In this document: in pieces, positions 51,877 through 59,286 of the stretch | Layout: the number at the start of each line of letters is the position of its first letter | Position numbering within the stretch: the first letter of the stretch is position 1 | DNA from: Streptomyces sp. MBT53 | Lineage (GTDB): Bacteria > Actinomycetota > Actinomycetes > Streptomycetales > Streptomycetaceae | Length of the DNA: 64,000 nucleotides | Assembly: GCF_016654115.1 (NCBI RefSeq) | Contig: NZ_JAEQAZ010000050.1 | Coordinates: forward strand, 1 to 64,000 | Direction: 5' to 3' | Notes under the pieces: model-generated | Database searches by the model: none | Told to the model about the DNA's origin: nothing | What the model saw: only the letters and a program-made list of their open reading frames with translations | Translations under genes and position numbers: made by a program

Positions 51877-51920
51877 GAAATGAGTGAGGGGCCCTCAGCC
51901 GAGGGCCCCTCACTCATTTC
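51877..51920. terminator. Bidirectional terminator after lysS
   Basis: A perfect 20-bp stem (51877-51896 and 51901-51920, beginning GAAATGAGTG) with an AGCC loop. It lies 7 nt after the lysS stop. Its right arm includes two bases of the stop codon of the opposing DUF2637 gene. One flank is AT-rich (GAAAT/ATTTC), giving U-tracts in both directions. Confidence 0.88.
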
Positions 51921-53241
51921 AGGCGATGTGGTCTTCCTGGAGTTCCGCCGTGTGGCGGTTCGTGAAGCGGTTGACCATGCGGTCGGCCTCGCGCTGCGGG
52001 AGCGTGACGCCGTACGTGGCCTCCACGTCACCCCGGAACTGGCCCGAGGTCGGATAACTGCCGTCTATCGACTTCTTGAAGACCAGGTAGTAGTCCTCCT
52101 CGGACAGCTCCGTACCGCCGCCCTCACCCAGCTCACGGGTACGGCCGGGACCGGCCGGGATCGGGAACGTACCGGTGTCCTCGGGCGACGGTTCCGGAAC
52201 TGGCTCCTCGTCGTACTGCTGCGGGAACCGCCGCTGCTCGTACTGCTGCTGTTCCTGCTCGTACTGCTGGAACTGCTCCGCCTGCTGCTGCTCCGCGTAC
52301 CACTCCCGGTACGCGGCGTCCGGGTCGTACGTCGGGTCGTAGCCGCCCTGGTACGCCACCGCCTGGGGGTCGCGCGCCTGGAGCCACTGACTCTGCGGCT
52401 CGACGTACTCCTGCTGCTGGGGCTGGCGCTGGGGCTGGCGCTGGGGCTGCTCGTTCACCGCGGGGGGCGGCAACTGCTCCCGGACCGGTGCCTGCTGCGG
52501 CTCCGGCTCGCGCGCCGGCTCCAACTGCGGGGCGGGGGGCAGCAGTACGGGCTCGATGCCCGCCGCCGCCAGACCCGAGGGAGCCGTCTCCGCGAGCGGG
52601 ACGCCGTAGCGGGCCAGGCGCAGGGGCATCAGGGACTCCACCGGAGCCTTGCGGCGCCACGCGCGGCCGAAGCGGGAGTGGAGGCGCGCCTGATAGACGA
52701 GACGATCCTGCTCCAGCTTGATGACCTGCTCGTAGGAACGCAGCTCCCACAGCTTCATCCGGCGCCACAGAAGGAACGTCGGCAGGGGCGAGAGCAGCCA
52801 GCGGGTGAGGCGGACGCCCTCCATGTGCTTGTCGGCCGTGATGTCGGCGATCCGGCCGATCGCGTGCCGGGCCGCCTCCACGGAGACCACGAACAGGATC
52901 GGGATCACCGCGTGCATACCGACACCGAGCGGGTCGGGCCAGGCCGCGGCGCCGTTGAACGCGATCGTCGCGACCGTCAGCAGCCACGCCGTCTGGCGCA
53001 GCAGCGGGAAGGGAATCCTGATCCAGGTCAGGAGCAGGTCCAGGGCGAGCAGGACGCAGATACCCGCGTCGATACCGACCGGGAACACGTAGGCGAAGTT
53101 GCCGAAGCCCTTCTTCAGGGCGAGTTCGCGTACGGCGGCGTACGAACCGGCGAAGCCGATACCGGCGATGACCATCGCACCGGAGACGACCACGCCGATG
53201 AGCACCCGGTGCATACGTGTGAGCTGAATGGGCGCGGACAC
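51919..53241 (-). CDS. DUF2637 membrane protein (SpdB-like) with long low-complexity tail
   Basis: 440-aa protein. Residues ~10-150 hold four membrane segments of the DUF2637 family (VLIGVVVSGAMVIAGIGFAG, FAYVFPVGIDAGICVLLAL, WLLTVATIAFNGAAAWPD, AVIPILFVVSVEAARHAIGR). A basic linker and a Gln/Pro/Glu-rich tail (QPQRQPQRQPQQQ) follow. The last ~50 residues form a helical motif, SIDGSYPTSGQFRGDVEATY then VNRFTNRH. DUF2637 proteins occur with conjugative-plasmid transfer (Spd) genes and widely on chromosomes; function unknown. GTG 53241 with a G-rich ribosome site upstream. Confidence 0.85.
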   Translation of the reverse strand: MSAPIQLTRMHRVLIGVVVSGAMVIAGIGFAGSYAAVRELALKKGFGNFAYVFPVGIDAGICVLLALDLLLTWIRIPFPLLRQTAWLLTVATIAFNGAAAWPDPLGVGMHAVIPILFVVSVEAARHAIGRIADITADKHMEGVRLTRWLLSPLPTFLLWRRMKLWELRSYEQVIKLEQDRLVYQARLHSRFGRAWRRKAPVESLMPLRLARYGVPLAETAPSGLAAAGIEPVLLPPAPQLEPAREPEPQQAPVREQLPPPAVNEQPQRQPQRQPQQQEYVEPQSQWLQARDPQAVAYQGGYDPTYDPDAAYREWYAEQQQAEQFQQYEQEQQQYEQRRFPQQYDEEPVPEPSPEDTGTFPIPAGPGRTRELGEGGGTELSEEDYYLVFKKSIDGSYPTSGQFRGDVEATYGVTLPQREADRMVNRFTNRHTAELQEDHIA

Positions 53242-53408
53242 CCGTACTCCCCTCCCCTTGCATGGTCTTGCGCGGAACAGGGTGGCACATGTGTGCGGCG
53301 TCCCGGGCCCCGGTCCGCCAGGAGCCCGGCACCCAGGAGGGGCCGAGCTCCGTCAAAAGGCTTGGCTGACCTGCGAGTTGAGGCCGAAAAACGGTGTGGA
53401 TGTGACGG

Positions 53409-54296
53409 TCAGCTCTTCTTGCCGGCGGAAGCCGAAGGAGAGGCCTTGGCCGCGGACTTGGACGGCGAGGCGGAGGGGGACGCGGACTTGGAGGGGGTCT
53501 TCGACGCGGACGCGGAGGGCGAGCCGGTGCTGCCGCTCCCGCTGCCATTGGCCGACGTGACCGCCGCCACGACCTCCTTCACGGCCTTCTCCGCCGCCTT
53601 CGTCAACGCGGCCGCGTCCGGCGTCTTGTCGCCCGCCAGACCCGCGCCGTTGTAGTCGATCGTGACGACCACGTTCTCGACCCGCGCCACCACCGTCTGC
53701 TGCTTGAAGGCGCCTTCCTTCTTCTTCAGGTCGTAGCGCACCGCCGTCGCCTGCGCGCCCGCACCCGCGACCGGCTCCGACTTGACGTTCTTCGCTCCGG
53801 TGACCGACTGCGCCTCCTGCACCTGCTTCGTGAAGTACGACGCGGCCAGCTGGTCGCCCTCACCCTGCGTCTGCGAGGAGTCGAACCGCAGCAACGACAC
53901 GTTCAGCCAGCGGAACTGCGAACCCTTGACCCCGTTGTTGTCCAGGCTCGTCCAGGAGCAACTGCCCCGCGACGCCGTGTCGCTCGACGTCCCCTCCTTG
54001 CCCGACTTGACCCCCTCCGGGACCAGATCGGTCAACGTCTTCTTCGACAGCACCGCACACGGCTCCGGCAACTTCTTGTACGCCGCCGCCTGCACCGTCG
54101 GAGCGGCCGTCGCGTCGGCGGAGGTCGTCGCGCCGAGACCGCTCGGGTCCTTGCCCGCGTCGTCCCCCGAACCGGAGTCCGAGGAACAGCCGGCCGCGAT
54201 CAGCATCACCGGGACCGCTGCCGCGCAGACAAGGACGCGGTGAAGACGCTTCGCTCGCTGGTGGTCCTGCCGGTCACGCTGTGCTGGTTGATGCAT
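53409..54296 (-). CDS. DUF3558-like lipoprotein, copy 1
   Basis: 295-aa lipoprotein. A basic N-terminus precedes a hydrophobic segment and lipobox LIAAGC (Cys near 37). LPEPCAVLSKKTLTDLVP and GSCSWTSLDNNG carry the paired cysteines of DUF3558, and VVVTIDYNGAG ends the domain. A Ser/Ala/Lys-rich tail (SPSASASKTPSKSASPSASP) follows. ATG 54296 is chosen over 54311 because GAAGGA lies 4 nt upstream. Its partner just upstream on the same strand is a diverged paralogue (LPEPC...), so this is probably a tandem duplication. Cell-envelope location expected; function unknown. Confidence 0.82.
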   Translation of the reverse strand: MHQPAQRDRQDHQRAKRLHRVLVCAAAVPVMLIAAGCSSDSGSGDDAGKDPSGLGATTSADATAAPTVQAAAYKKLPEPCAVLSKKTLTDLVPEGVKSGKEGTSSDTASRGSCSWTSLDNNGVKGSQFRWLNVSLLRFDSSQTQGEGDQLAASYFTKQVQEAQSVTGAKNVKSEPVAGAGAQATAVRYDLKKKEGAFKQQTVVARVENVVVTIDYNGAGLAGDKTPDAAALTKAAEKAVKEVVAAVTSANGSGSGSTGSPSASASKTPSKSASPSASPSKSAAKASPSASAGKKS

Positions 54297-54429
54297 GGTT
54301 CCTTCACTCATGACGCTCGTGGTTCCTGCCGTCGGATCGGGTCCGAGGGGCCACGGTACGCGGTGAGCCAGCTGTGCGGTCTCCGTTCACAGGCTTTGAG
54401 CGGGCCCCCGAAAGCGGCCCCCCGAGCCC

Positions 54430-55266
54430 CTAACCGTTGAGCGAGTCGGCCAGTTGCGAGGCCAGTTTCCGCGCCCTGTCCTGCATCTTCTGGCTGTCCG
54501 GGACCACCCCGACCGTCGCCGCCTGCTCCTCGTACTCGATGGTCACAATGACGTTGGACGTGCGAAACACCACAGTCACCGTCCGCTGCTTGGCCGTCGA
54601 ACCGGAGCTGCTCAACGCGTCGTCGAGGAACGCCTCGTCACCGAGATCGGAGAGCGTGCGGGGCTGGAGGGCGGTCGGGGTGGTGGAGGCGGAGGGGGAG
54701 ACAGAGGAGGACGCGGAGGACGCGGAGGAGGAAGAGGTGGGGGTGGTCGAGGGAGTCGCGGAGTCGGAGGTCGAAGGGCTCGCCGAGTCCGACGCGGCGC
54801 CGGTACTGGCGGCAGGCTCCGGGAGATCCGCCGCCACCTCCTTCGTCGCGAAGATCGTCTTCGCCTCGCTGTCGTCGCTCACCGCGTTGTCGTACGACAC
54901 CACCCGCTCGAAATCGACCAGCAGATGATCGGTCGCGTCCGTGGACTCCACCTTCCAACGGCAGCCCACCTTGCGGTCCGTGTCGAACGTCAGCGTCGCC
55001 TCGCCCGCGTAGGCCGCCGCGCGCTGGTCCGCGTCCGTGATCTGCTTGATTCCGGGGAGCAGGGAGTCCAGCGTGCTCTGGCCGACGGCACCGCAGGGCT
55101 CCGGAAGCGTGCGGTACTTGCCCGGCTGGGCCACCGCGGTCGCCGTACCGGCGTCGCCGGGGTTGGCGTCGTCCGTGGTACCGCCATCGCCCGAACCGCT
55201 CGTACAGCCGGCCAGCAGCGCCAGGAGGAGCGCGGCGGCGCCGGGTACGTATGCCTTCCGCTGCAC
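54430..55266 (-). CDS. DUF3558-like lipoprotein, copy 2
   Basis: 278-aa lipoprotein. Lipobox LLAGC (Cys at about 21) after VPGAAALLLAL. TLPEPCGAVGQSTLDSLLPG and VGCRWKVESTD parallel the cysteine blocks of the neighbouring copy. VTVVFRTSNVIVTIEYEEQA is near the C-terminus. A Ser/Thr/Pro-rich stretch at about residues 155-205 (STSDSATPSTTPTSSSS) sits inside the domain, not at the end as in copy 1. GTG 55266 has GAGAGGAA 7-8 nt upstream. Likely a tandem paralogue of the next gene downstream. Confidence 0.82.
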   Translation of the reverse strand: MQRKAYVPGAAALLLALLAGCTSGSGDGGTTDDANPGDAGTATAVAQPGKYRTLPEPCGAVGQSTLDSLLPGIKQITDADQRAAAYAGEATLTFDTDRKVGCRWKVESTDATDHLLVDFERVVSYDNAVSDDSEAKTIFATKEVAADLPEPAASTGAASDSASPSTSDSATPSTTPTSSSSASSASSSVSPSASTTPTALQPRTLSDLGDEAFLDDALSSSGSTAKQRTVTVVFRTSNVIVTIEYEEQAATVGVVPDSQKMQDRARKLASQLADSLNG

Positions 55267-55485
55267 GGTCGGGTTCCTCTCGACGACGATCAAGGGTCCT
55301 GGACGATGATCAAGGGTCCTGCCAGTGTCCCCGCTGGTTAATCGCTTGCCGCACCGGGGGACCCCCTGGAGACAATGTGTATCGCACGCACAGCCGTGAA
55401 CGCCGGTCCGCTGTCCCTTTCGTTGACCTTGGCGCCGGTTTTGCGATTTTAGACTTCTGTTGTTTTCCGGGGGAATGAGGACGAA

Positions 55486-56679
55486 ATGTCGTACGTAGAG
55501 ATACCCGGGGCGAAGGTCCCCATCCGCATGTGGACCGACCCGGCGTCGGTCGAGGAGGGCGCGCTCCAGCAGCTCCGCAACGTGGCCACCCTCCCCTGGA
55601 TCAAGGGCCTCGCCGTCATGCCCGACGTGCACTACGGCAAGGGCGCGACGGTCGGCTCGGTCATCGCGATGCAGGGCGCGGTCTGCCCCGCGGCGGTGGG
55701 CGTCGACATCGGCTGCGGCATGTCAGCGGTCAAGACCTCCCTCACGGCCAACGACCTCCCCGGCGACCTGTCCCGCCTGCGCTCGAAGATCGAGCAGGCG
55801 ATTCCGGTGGGGCGGGGGATGCATGACAGTCCGGTGGAGCCTGGGCGGATGCACGGGTTCGCGACTGCGGGGTGGGACGACTTCTGGGGGCGGTTCGAGG
55901 GGGTTGCCGAATCGGTCAAATTCCGTCACGAGCGTGCGCAAAAGCAGATGGGAACGCTCGGATCCGGCAACCACATGATCGAATTCTGCCTCGATGAGAC
56001 GGGTTCGGTCTGGCTCATGCTGCACTCCGGGTCCCGGAACATCGGCAAGGAACTGGCCGAGCACCACATCGGCGTGGCACAGAAGCTTGCGCACAACCAG
56101 GGGTTGGTCGACCGTGACCTCGCCGTCTTCGTTGCGGACACCCCGCAGATGGCGGCGTACAGGAACGACCTCTACTGGGCTCAGGAGTACGCCAAGCACA
56201 ACCGGGCGATCATGATGGGACTCCTGAAGGACGTGGTCCGCAAGGAGTTCAAGAAGGCGAAGCCGACCTTCGAGACGGAGGTCAGTTGTCACCACAACTA
56301 CGTTGCCGAGGAACGCTACGAGGGCATGGACCTGCTCGTGACCCGCAAGGGTGCGATCAGGGCCGGCTCCGGTGAGTACGGGATCATCCCGGGCTCGATG
56401 GGCAGCAGCTCGTACATCGTGAAGGGCCTCGGCAACGAGAAGGCCTTCAACTCGGCCTCGCACGGGGCGGGTCGGCGTATGAGCCGCAACGCGGCGAAGC
56501 GACACTTCACTGTGCGGGACCTGGAGGAGCAGACGCGGGGTGTGGAGTGCCGCAAGGACTCCGGCGTGCTGGACGAGATCCCGGGTGCCTACAAGAACAT
56601 CGACCAGGTGATGGCGCAGCAGCGGGACCTCGTGGAGGTCGTGGCGAAGCTGAAGCAGTTCATCTGCGTGAAGGGCTGA
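55486..56679 (+). CDS. rtcB: RtcB-type RNA ligase
   Basis: 397-aa RNA ligase that joins 2',3'-cyclic phosphate and 5'-OH RNA ends with GTP and manganese. Motifs: GLAVMPDVHYGKGATVGSVI, VGVDIGCGMSAV (metal Asp and Cys), TLGSGNHMIEFC, SGSRNIGKEL, and SASHGAGRRMSR with the guanylylated His. Length is that of the short bacterial family; no intein interrupts it. ATG 55486 has GAGGA upstream. No archease gene is adjacent. It is convergent with a LAGLIDADG endonuclease gene, sharing a terminator hairpin. Confidence 0.96.
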   Translation: MSYVEIPGAKVPIRMWTDPASVEEGALQQLRNVATLPWIKGLAVMPDVHYGKGATVGSVIAMQGAVCPAAVGVDIGCGMSAVKTSLTANDLPGDLSRLRSKIEQAIPVGRGMHDSPVEPGRMHGFATAGWDDFWGRFEGVAESVKFRHERAQKQMGTLGSGNHMIEFCLDETGSVWLMLHSGSRNIGKELAEHHIGVAQKLAHNQGLVDRDLAVFVADTPQMAAYRNDLYWAQEYAKHNRAIMMGLLKDVVRKEFKKAKPTFETEVSCHHNYVAEERYEGMDLLVTRKGAIRAGSGEYGIIPGSMGSSSYIVKGLGNEKAFNSASHGAGRRMSRNAAKRHFTVRDLEEQTRGVECRKDSGVLDEIPGAYKNIDQVMAQQRDLVEVVAKLKQFICVKG

Positions 56680-56680
56680 C

Positions 56681-56714
56681 GGGCGAGGCCCCCGGCTGAC
56701 CGGGGGTCTCGCCC
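56681..56714. terminator. Bidirectional hairpin between rtcB and the LAGLIDADG gene
   Basis: A 14-bp stem (56681-56694 with 56701-56714, one G-U pair) and 6-nt loop, beginning one base after the rtcB stop. No U-tract. Confidence 0.8.
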
Positions 56715-56720
56715 ATCGAG

Positions 56721-57554
56721 TCACTCAGGGTTTGGCACGGGGACCTGGCCGGTTCGCAGGCGCCAACTGCGGAGATTGCAGCTCTGGGCGGTCCTGCCCA
56801 ACTTCTCCGCCGCTGTCGATGGGCTGTTGAGTTCCAGCAGGACCCGGTCTTCCCACTCTTCCCAGCGGCGTGCGGTATAGGCGGCCCGCATGCCAGAAGG
56901 GCGTAGCCAGGTGGCGATCGACTGGGCGGCGGCACGCTTTCGTTCCAGGGACAGACAGTCGGGATAGTAGAGGTGGGCGGCCAGGCTCTGGCCCGGTTCC
57001 TTGACGTAGAGGGCGTTGTAGATGCTGTCGCGTGCGTTGCGTTTGACGTTGCGCTCGATACCTGTCACGTCCTTCGCGTACTGGCGCACCCAGTGTGCGA
57101 TGGCCGTGCTGGCTGTGGTCAGGGAGACGAAGGGGAAGCCCTCGCTCGTGTGGCCCACTGAGCCGTCGGCGTCGATGAGGCCGCGCAAGTAGTCGCGGCG
57201 TGAGAACTCGCCGTGTGGCGGGACTATCGTCTTCGACTTACGGCCGTAAGGCAGGCCGAGTTCATTGACCTTGGTCCTGGCTTCGAGGGAGCACAGTCGC
57301 CAGGTCGCCGTGTGGTGAGACTCGGCGAAGTTCGTCGACCGCCTGCGCTCGGTGATGCTGCTGTTGTACGGCGTCAGTTTTTGGAACTCGCGCAGGAGAT
57401 CGATGTTCCGCGCGTTGACCTCAACCGTCAGTCGCCCTCGCTGCCTTGACTGTTGGGACAGATGCCTGTCCGCCTGCAAGAACCCGAACATGTACGCGTA
57501 CTCGGGGACTGTCAGGTCCATGAACCGTTGAGCGCTAGGCTCGCAATCAGCCAC
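56721..57554 (-). CDS. Free-standing LAGLIDADG homing-endonuclease-like protein
   Basis: 277-aa protein with two LAGLIDADG helices: AYMFGFLQADRHL (residues 20-32, acidic D29) and DYLRGLIDADGSV (121-133, acidic D130), separated by about 100 residues as in single-chain intron/intein-type endonucleases. RRDYLRGLIDADGSVGH is classical. The C-terminus (SPSTAAEKLGRTAQSCNLRS) looks like a small DNA-binding helix-turn-helix. No intein splicing blocks are present, so it is not an intein. GTG 57554 has GGAG 7 nt upstream. It is convergent with rtcB. Target site unknown; endonuclease activity is inferred. Confidence 0.85.
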   Translation of the reverse strand: MADCEPSAQRFMDLTVPEYAYMFGFLQADRHLSQQSRQRGRLTVEVNARNIDLLREFQKLTPYNSSITERRRSTNFAESHHTATWRLCSLEARTKVNELGLPYGRKSKTIVPPHGEFSRRDYLRGLIDADGSVGHTSEGFPFVSLTTASTAIAHWVRQYAKDVTGIERNVKRNARDSIYNALYVKEPGQSLAAHLYYPDCLSLERKRAAAQSIATWLRPSGMRAAYTARRWEEWEDRVLLELNSPSTAAEKLGRTAQSCNLRSWRLRTGQVPVPNPE

Positions 57555-57902
57555 AGGGAAGCTCCACTTCCGTGCGGGTCAGGCCCTCGACCGGGATGCC
57601 CGTCCGGGTCGAGGGCCGTCGTGTTGATGTTGTGGCGCGAGCCTAGATCGACCGTTCGGGCGACGTGCTGGTGATCGATTCGGTTCACTCGTGTGGGTGA
57701 CACCCGCCGCTCTGGGGACTCTCTGAGAGCGCTGTGAATTCGAGCCCTATTTCTGTGAATTCCAGCGACTGGCGCATTTCAATTGGTGTGCCGTTTGTGA
57801 AAGCATTGGTTGCGCGCGTTCCTTATTGCTGGCCTCGAATATCGCTGTGATGCTGCCTGGGTGTTTCGCCAAACCCACCCGCAGTGTCTCGGAGGACAGC
57901 AC
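57555..57902. other. 348-nt gene-free region with hairpin and direct repeat
   Basis: Between the LAGLIDADG gene and the ceramidase-like gene. It holds an 11-bp hairpin (57582-57592 with 57607-57617, arms GGCCCTCGACC/GGTCGAGGGCC, 14-nt loop). A direct repeat CTGTGAATTC occurs at 57732-57741 and 57753-57762, 21 nt apart. The last ~170 bases are less GC-rich and probably carry the promoter of the ceramidase-like gene. No coding frame is convincing. Confidence 0.55.
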
Positions 57903-59276
57903 ATGTCTGAGCGGTACCAGAATCAGAATCAGAGCGAGTTGAGTCGGCGGACCGTCGTGGCCGCCGGTGCGGCGACCGCACTCGCGGGGACCGTGGTCGG
58001 CGGTGCCGGCTCCGCGCAGGCCGCCACCAAGGCGGCGGCCGGGCTCAAGGTCGGTGCCGGAAAGGCCGCGTTCACCCCCGCGGCCTCGCTCCTGCCGTTG
58101 GACAACTTCACCGCCGTGCACGACGACCTCAACGTCCGTGTCCTGCTGGTGGAGTCCGGCTCCCGCCGGATCGCGTTGGCCGTGCTGGACCTGACCTCGA
58201 TCAGCGCGGAGGCGATCGCGCTGATGCGGACCGCCATCACCGCGGCCGCCGGCGTCACCGCCGCGAACATCATGGTCACCGTCACGCACTGCTTCTCCGC
58301 GCCGCACGTCCAGGCGAGTTCGTCCTCGGCCGGTGCCGCCGCCTACGTGCAGAACATCGTCGCCGCGACCAAGTCCGCCGTCGCGGACGCCGTCAAGAAC
58401 CTCCAGGACGCCGAGGTCGGCTACGGCACCGGCCGCTCCGACGTCAACGTCAACCGCAACGTCTCCACCGCCGACGGCTACTGGCTCGGCGTCAACGAGC
58501 AACTCCCCTCCGACAAGGGCGTGTACGTCGCCCGCTTCAACGACCTCGACGGCAACCCGATCGCCGTCCTGACCAACTACAACGTGCAGTCCTGCGTGAT
58601 GCAGGACTCGGTCATGGCCGACGGCACCCTGCCGATCACCGCCGACCTCGCCGGCGCGGCCGTCGCGCACGTCGAGACCCAGTACCCCGGCGCCGTCGGC
58701 TTCTGGCTGGTCGGCGCGTGCGGCGACCAGTTCCCGGCCTACCGCTCGAAGCGGTACACGATCGACAAGGACAAGGGCTGGACCTACGGCGTCGATCTGC
58801 ACGACGCCGGCTTCGCGCTGCTCACCGCCCAGGGCGAGCGGCTCGGCAACGAGATCGTGCGGGTCGCCCAGGGGATCAGCAAGTACGAGAGCGGCAGGAA
58901 GGTCGCGGTGCGGCTGGTCACCGATGACATCACCACCACGCAGGTGACCGGGCCGCAGGCCGGCGCGCCGACCAAGAGCGTCACCTTCACCCCCACCGGA
59001 TCCGTCCAGGTGCCGATCTGGGTCCTCCAGGTCGGCAAGGGTGTCTTCGCCGGTGTGGAACCGGAGTTGTCCACGACCACCGCGAACGCCATCCGCGAGA
59101 ATTCGTCGTTCTCCAGCACTTTTGTCATGTCGATGTTCGAGGGCGGCGCCAAGAACATGCCCGACAAATGGAATTTCGACCACGTCACCTACGAAGCGGT
59201 CGACGGTTTCTACATCCAGGGCACCGCGGAGAAGGCCGCCACCCGTATCGGGCGCATTATCAAGTCCCTGAACTGA
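57903..59276 (+). CDS. Tat-exported neutral ceramidase-like protein with altered metal site
   Basis: 457-aa exported protein. SRRTVVAAGAATALAGTVVG is a twin-arginine signal. The mature part follows the neutral/alkaline ceramidase N-terminal fold: KVGAGKAAFTP, ALAVLDLTSISAEA, VTHCFSAPHVQ, ITADLAGAAVAHVE and FWLVGACGDQFPAYR. In active ceramidases the zinc ligands include two His in HTHSxP and one in NFAxHP; here those read HCFSAP and NYNVQSC, so two ligands appear lost. It may bind or process another substrate. ATG 57903 has GGAGGA upstream. The next gene, also Tat-exported, starts 10 nt after the stop. Confidence 0.7.
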   Translation: MSERYQNQNQSELSRRTVVAAGAATALAGTVVGGAGSAQAATKAAAGLKVGAGKAAFTPAASLLPLDNFTAVHDDLNVRVLLVESGSRRIALAVLDLTSISAEAIALMRTAITAAAGVTAANIMVTVTHCFSAPHVQASSSSAGAAAYVQNIVAATKSAVADAVKNLQDAEVGYGTGRSDVNVNRNVSTADGYWLGVNEQLPSDKGVYVARFNDLDGNPIAVLTNYNVQSCVMQDSVMADGTLPITADLAGAAVAHVETQYPGAVGFWLVGACGDQFPAYRSKRYTIDKDKGWTYGVDLHDAGFALLTAQGERLGNEIVRVAQGISKYESGRKVAVRLVTDDITTTQVTGPQAGAPTKSVTFTPTGSVQVPIWVLQVGKGVFAGVEPELSTTTANAIRENSSFSSTFVMSMFEGGAKNMPDKWNFDHVTYEAVDGFYIQGTAEKAATRIGRIIKSLN

Positions 59277-59286
59277 GGTGTGGAAA

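Noticed and set aside
51919..53241. Integrated conjugative plasmid marker (SpdB-like protein)
   Set aside because: DUF2637 proteins also occur widely on chromosomes, and no Tra, Rep, integrase or attachment site is seen nearby.
56721..57554. Intein or group I intron inserted in rtcB
   Set aside because: RtcB is complete and uninterrupted. The LAGLIDADG gene is on the opposite strand after the rtcB terminator and lacks splicing motifs.
57582..57617. Riboswitch or structured RNA upstream of the LAGLIDADG gene
   Set aside because: Only one simple hairpin with a 14-nt loop is visible; no conserved riboswitch core could be recognised.
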